Made by a program: the position numbers and the translations under genes
Origin: Candidatus Zhuqueibacterota bacterium
Lineage (GTDB): Bacteria; SM23-31; B21-G16
Length of the DNA: 5,834 nt
NCBI GenBank assembly: GCA_003644825.1
Contig: QNDJ01000129.1
Span: 1 to 5,834 of the forward strand
Direction of reading: 5' to 3'
In this document: positions 5,645 to 5,834 of the stretch, piece after piece
How positions within the stretch are numbered: position 1 is the stretch's first letter
How the letters are laid out: every line of letters starts with the position of its first letter
The notes under the pieces: generated by a model
The model's input: only the letters and a program-made list of their open reading frames with translations
Databases searched by the model: none
What the model was told of the DNA's origin: nothing

Positions 5645-5834
5645 ATCAAAACTTACTCAAACTATTCTATCAAAACTATCACTAATAAGCCGGGCTCACT
5701 ATCAGGTAGGGCGATACTAAAATACAGTAACAATCAATCTGCAATTTATAAACCTTATCAATCTCTATATTTCTTTTTTATTTGACTTTTATTTTTATTA
5801 AAACTATATTAATGCAGTGTCTCAAATAATATAC

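Larger units (their letters stand above)
5536..5834. other. Non-coding right end of the window
   Basis: About 300 bases without a recognisable gene on either strand; open frames are short and lack usable starts. It contains the candidate promoter and leader hairpin. Near 5689-5713 there is a GC-richer patch (GCCGGGCTCACTATCAGG then TAGGGCG) in otherwise very AT-rich DNA. TGATAG (minus strand) occurs three times, at 5667-5672, 5676-5681 and 5699-5704, upstream of the promoter. I do not recognise a known riboswitch, tRNA or other RNA here. The last bases on the minus strand are open in one frame for 18 codons from the edge, which is not enough to call a gene. Confidence 0.5.

Noticed and set aside
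5689-5713. GC-richer patch as a tRNA, riboswitch or small RNA
   Set aside because: No cloverleaf, no known riboswitch core and no extended pairing could be found by eye; described only as a patch.

Overview
The window looks like a chromosomal stretch from an AT-rich bacterium, probably an uncultured or deep-branching diderm. Both strands carry dense, Lys/Ile-rich coding sequence with small gaps. Two genes have clear Shine-Dalgarno sites (AGAAGGG, GGAG). A TonB-type N-terminal anchor in one protein suggests an outer membrane. No rRNA, tRNA, CRISPR array, insertion sequence or phage gene was seen, and I cannot name a phylum from sequence alone.

Layout. At the left edge, on the plus strand, is the 3' part of a gene whose start lies outside the window. 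It encodes a helicase-associated (XPB-type C-terminal) domain joined to a WYL domain. Its stop codon faces, across a single base, the stop of a four-gene minus-strand cluster that fills positions 5535 down to 1152. In transcription order the cluster is: a full-length CNNM/CorC-HlyC-type membrane protein (DUF21, two CBS, CorC_HlyC domain); a shorter paralogue lacking the CorC_HlyC domain, starting in an ATGA overlap; an unusual protein with a TonB-like membrane anchor and a C-terminal BlaI/MecI/CopY winged helix; and a short homoserine dehydrogenase without an ACT domain. Positions 5536-5834 have no recognisable gene. They hold a plausible minus-strand promoter, a leader with a small hairpin, and a short GC-richer patch flanked by TGATAG repeats.

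How the genes may work together. The two CNNM-family proteins are probably a pair of membrane proteins linked to divalent-cation handling and are surely co-translated. The TonB-BlaI chimera just downstream could be a membrane-bound transcription factor that senses envelope or ion state and acts on this operon; that is inference. Homoserine dehydrogenase (Thr/Met/Ile biosynthesis) has no obvious link to the others and may simply ride on the transcript. The most unusual item is the TonB-BlaI fusion. The helicase-associated/WYL fusion comes second.
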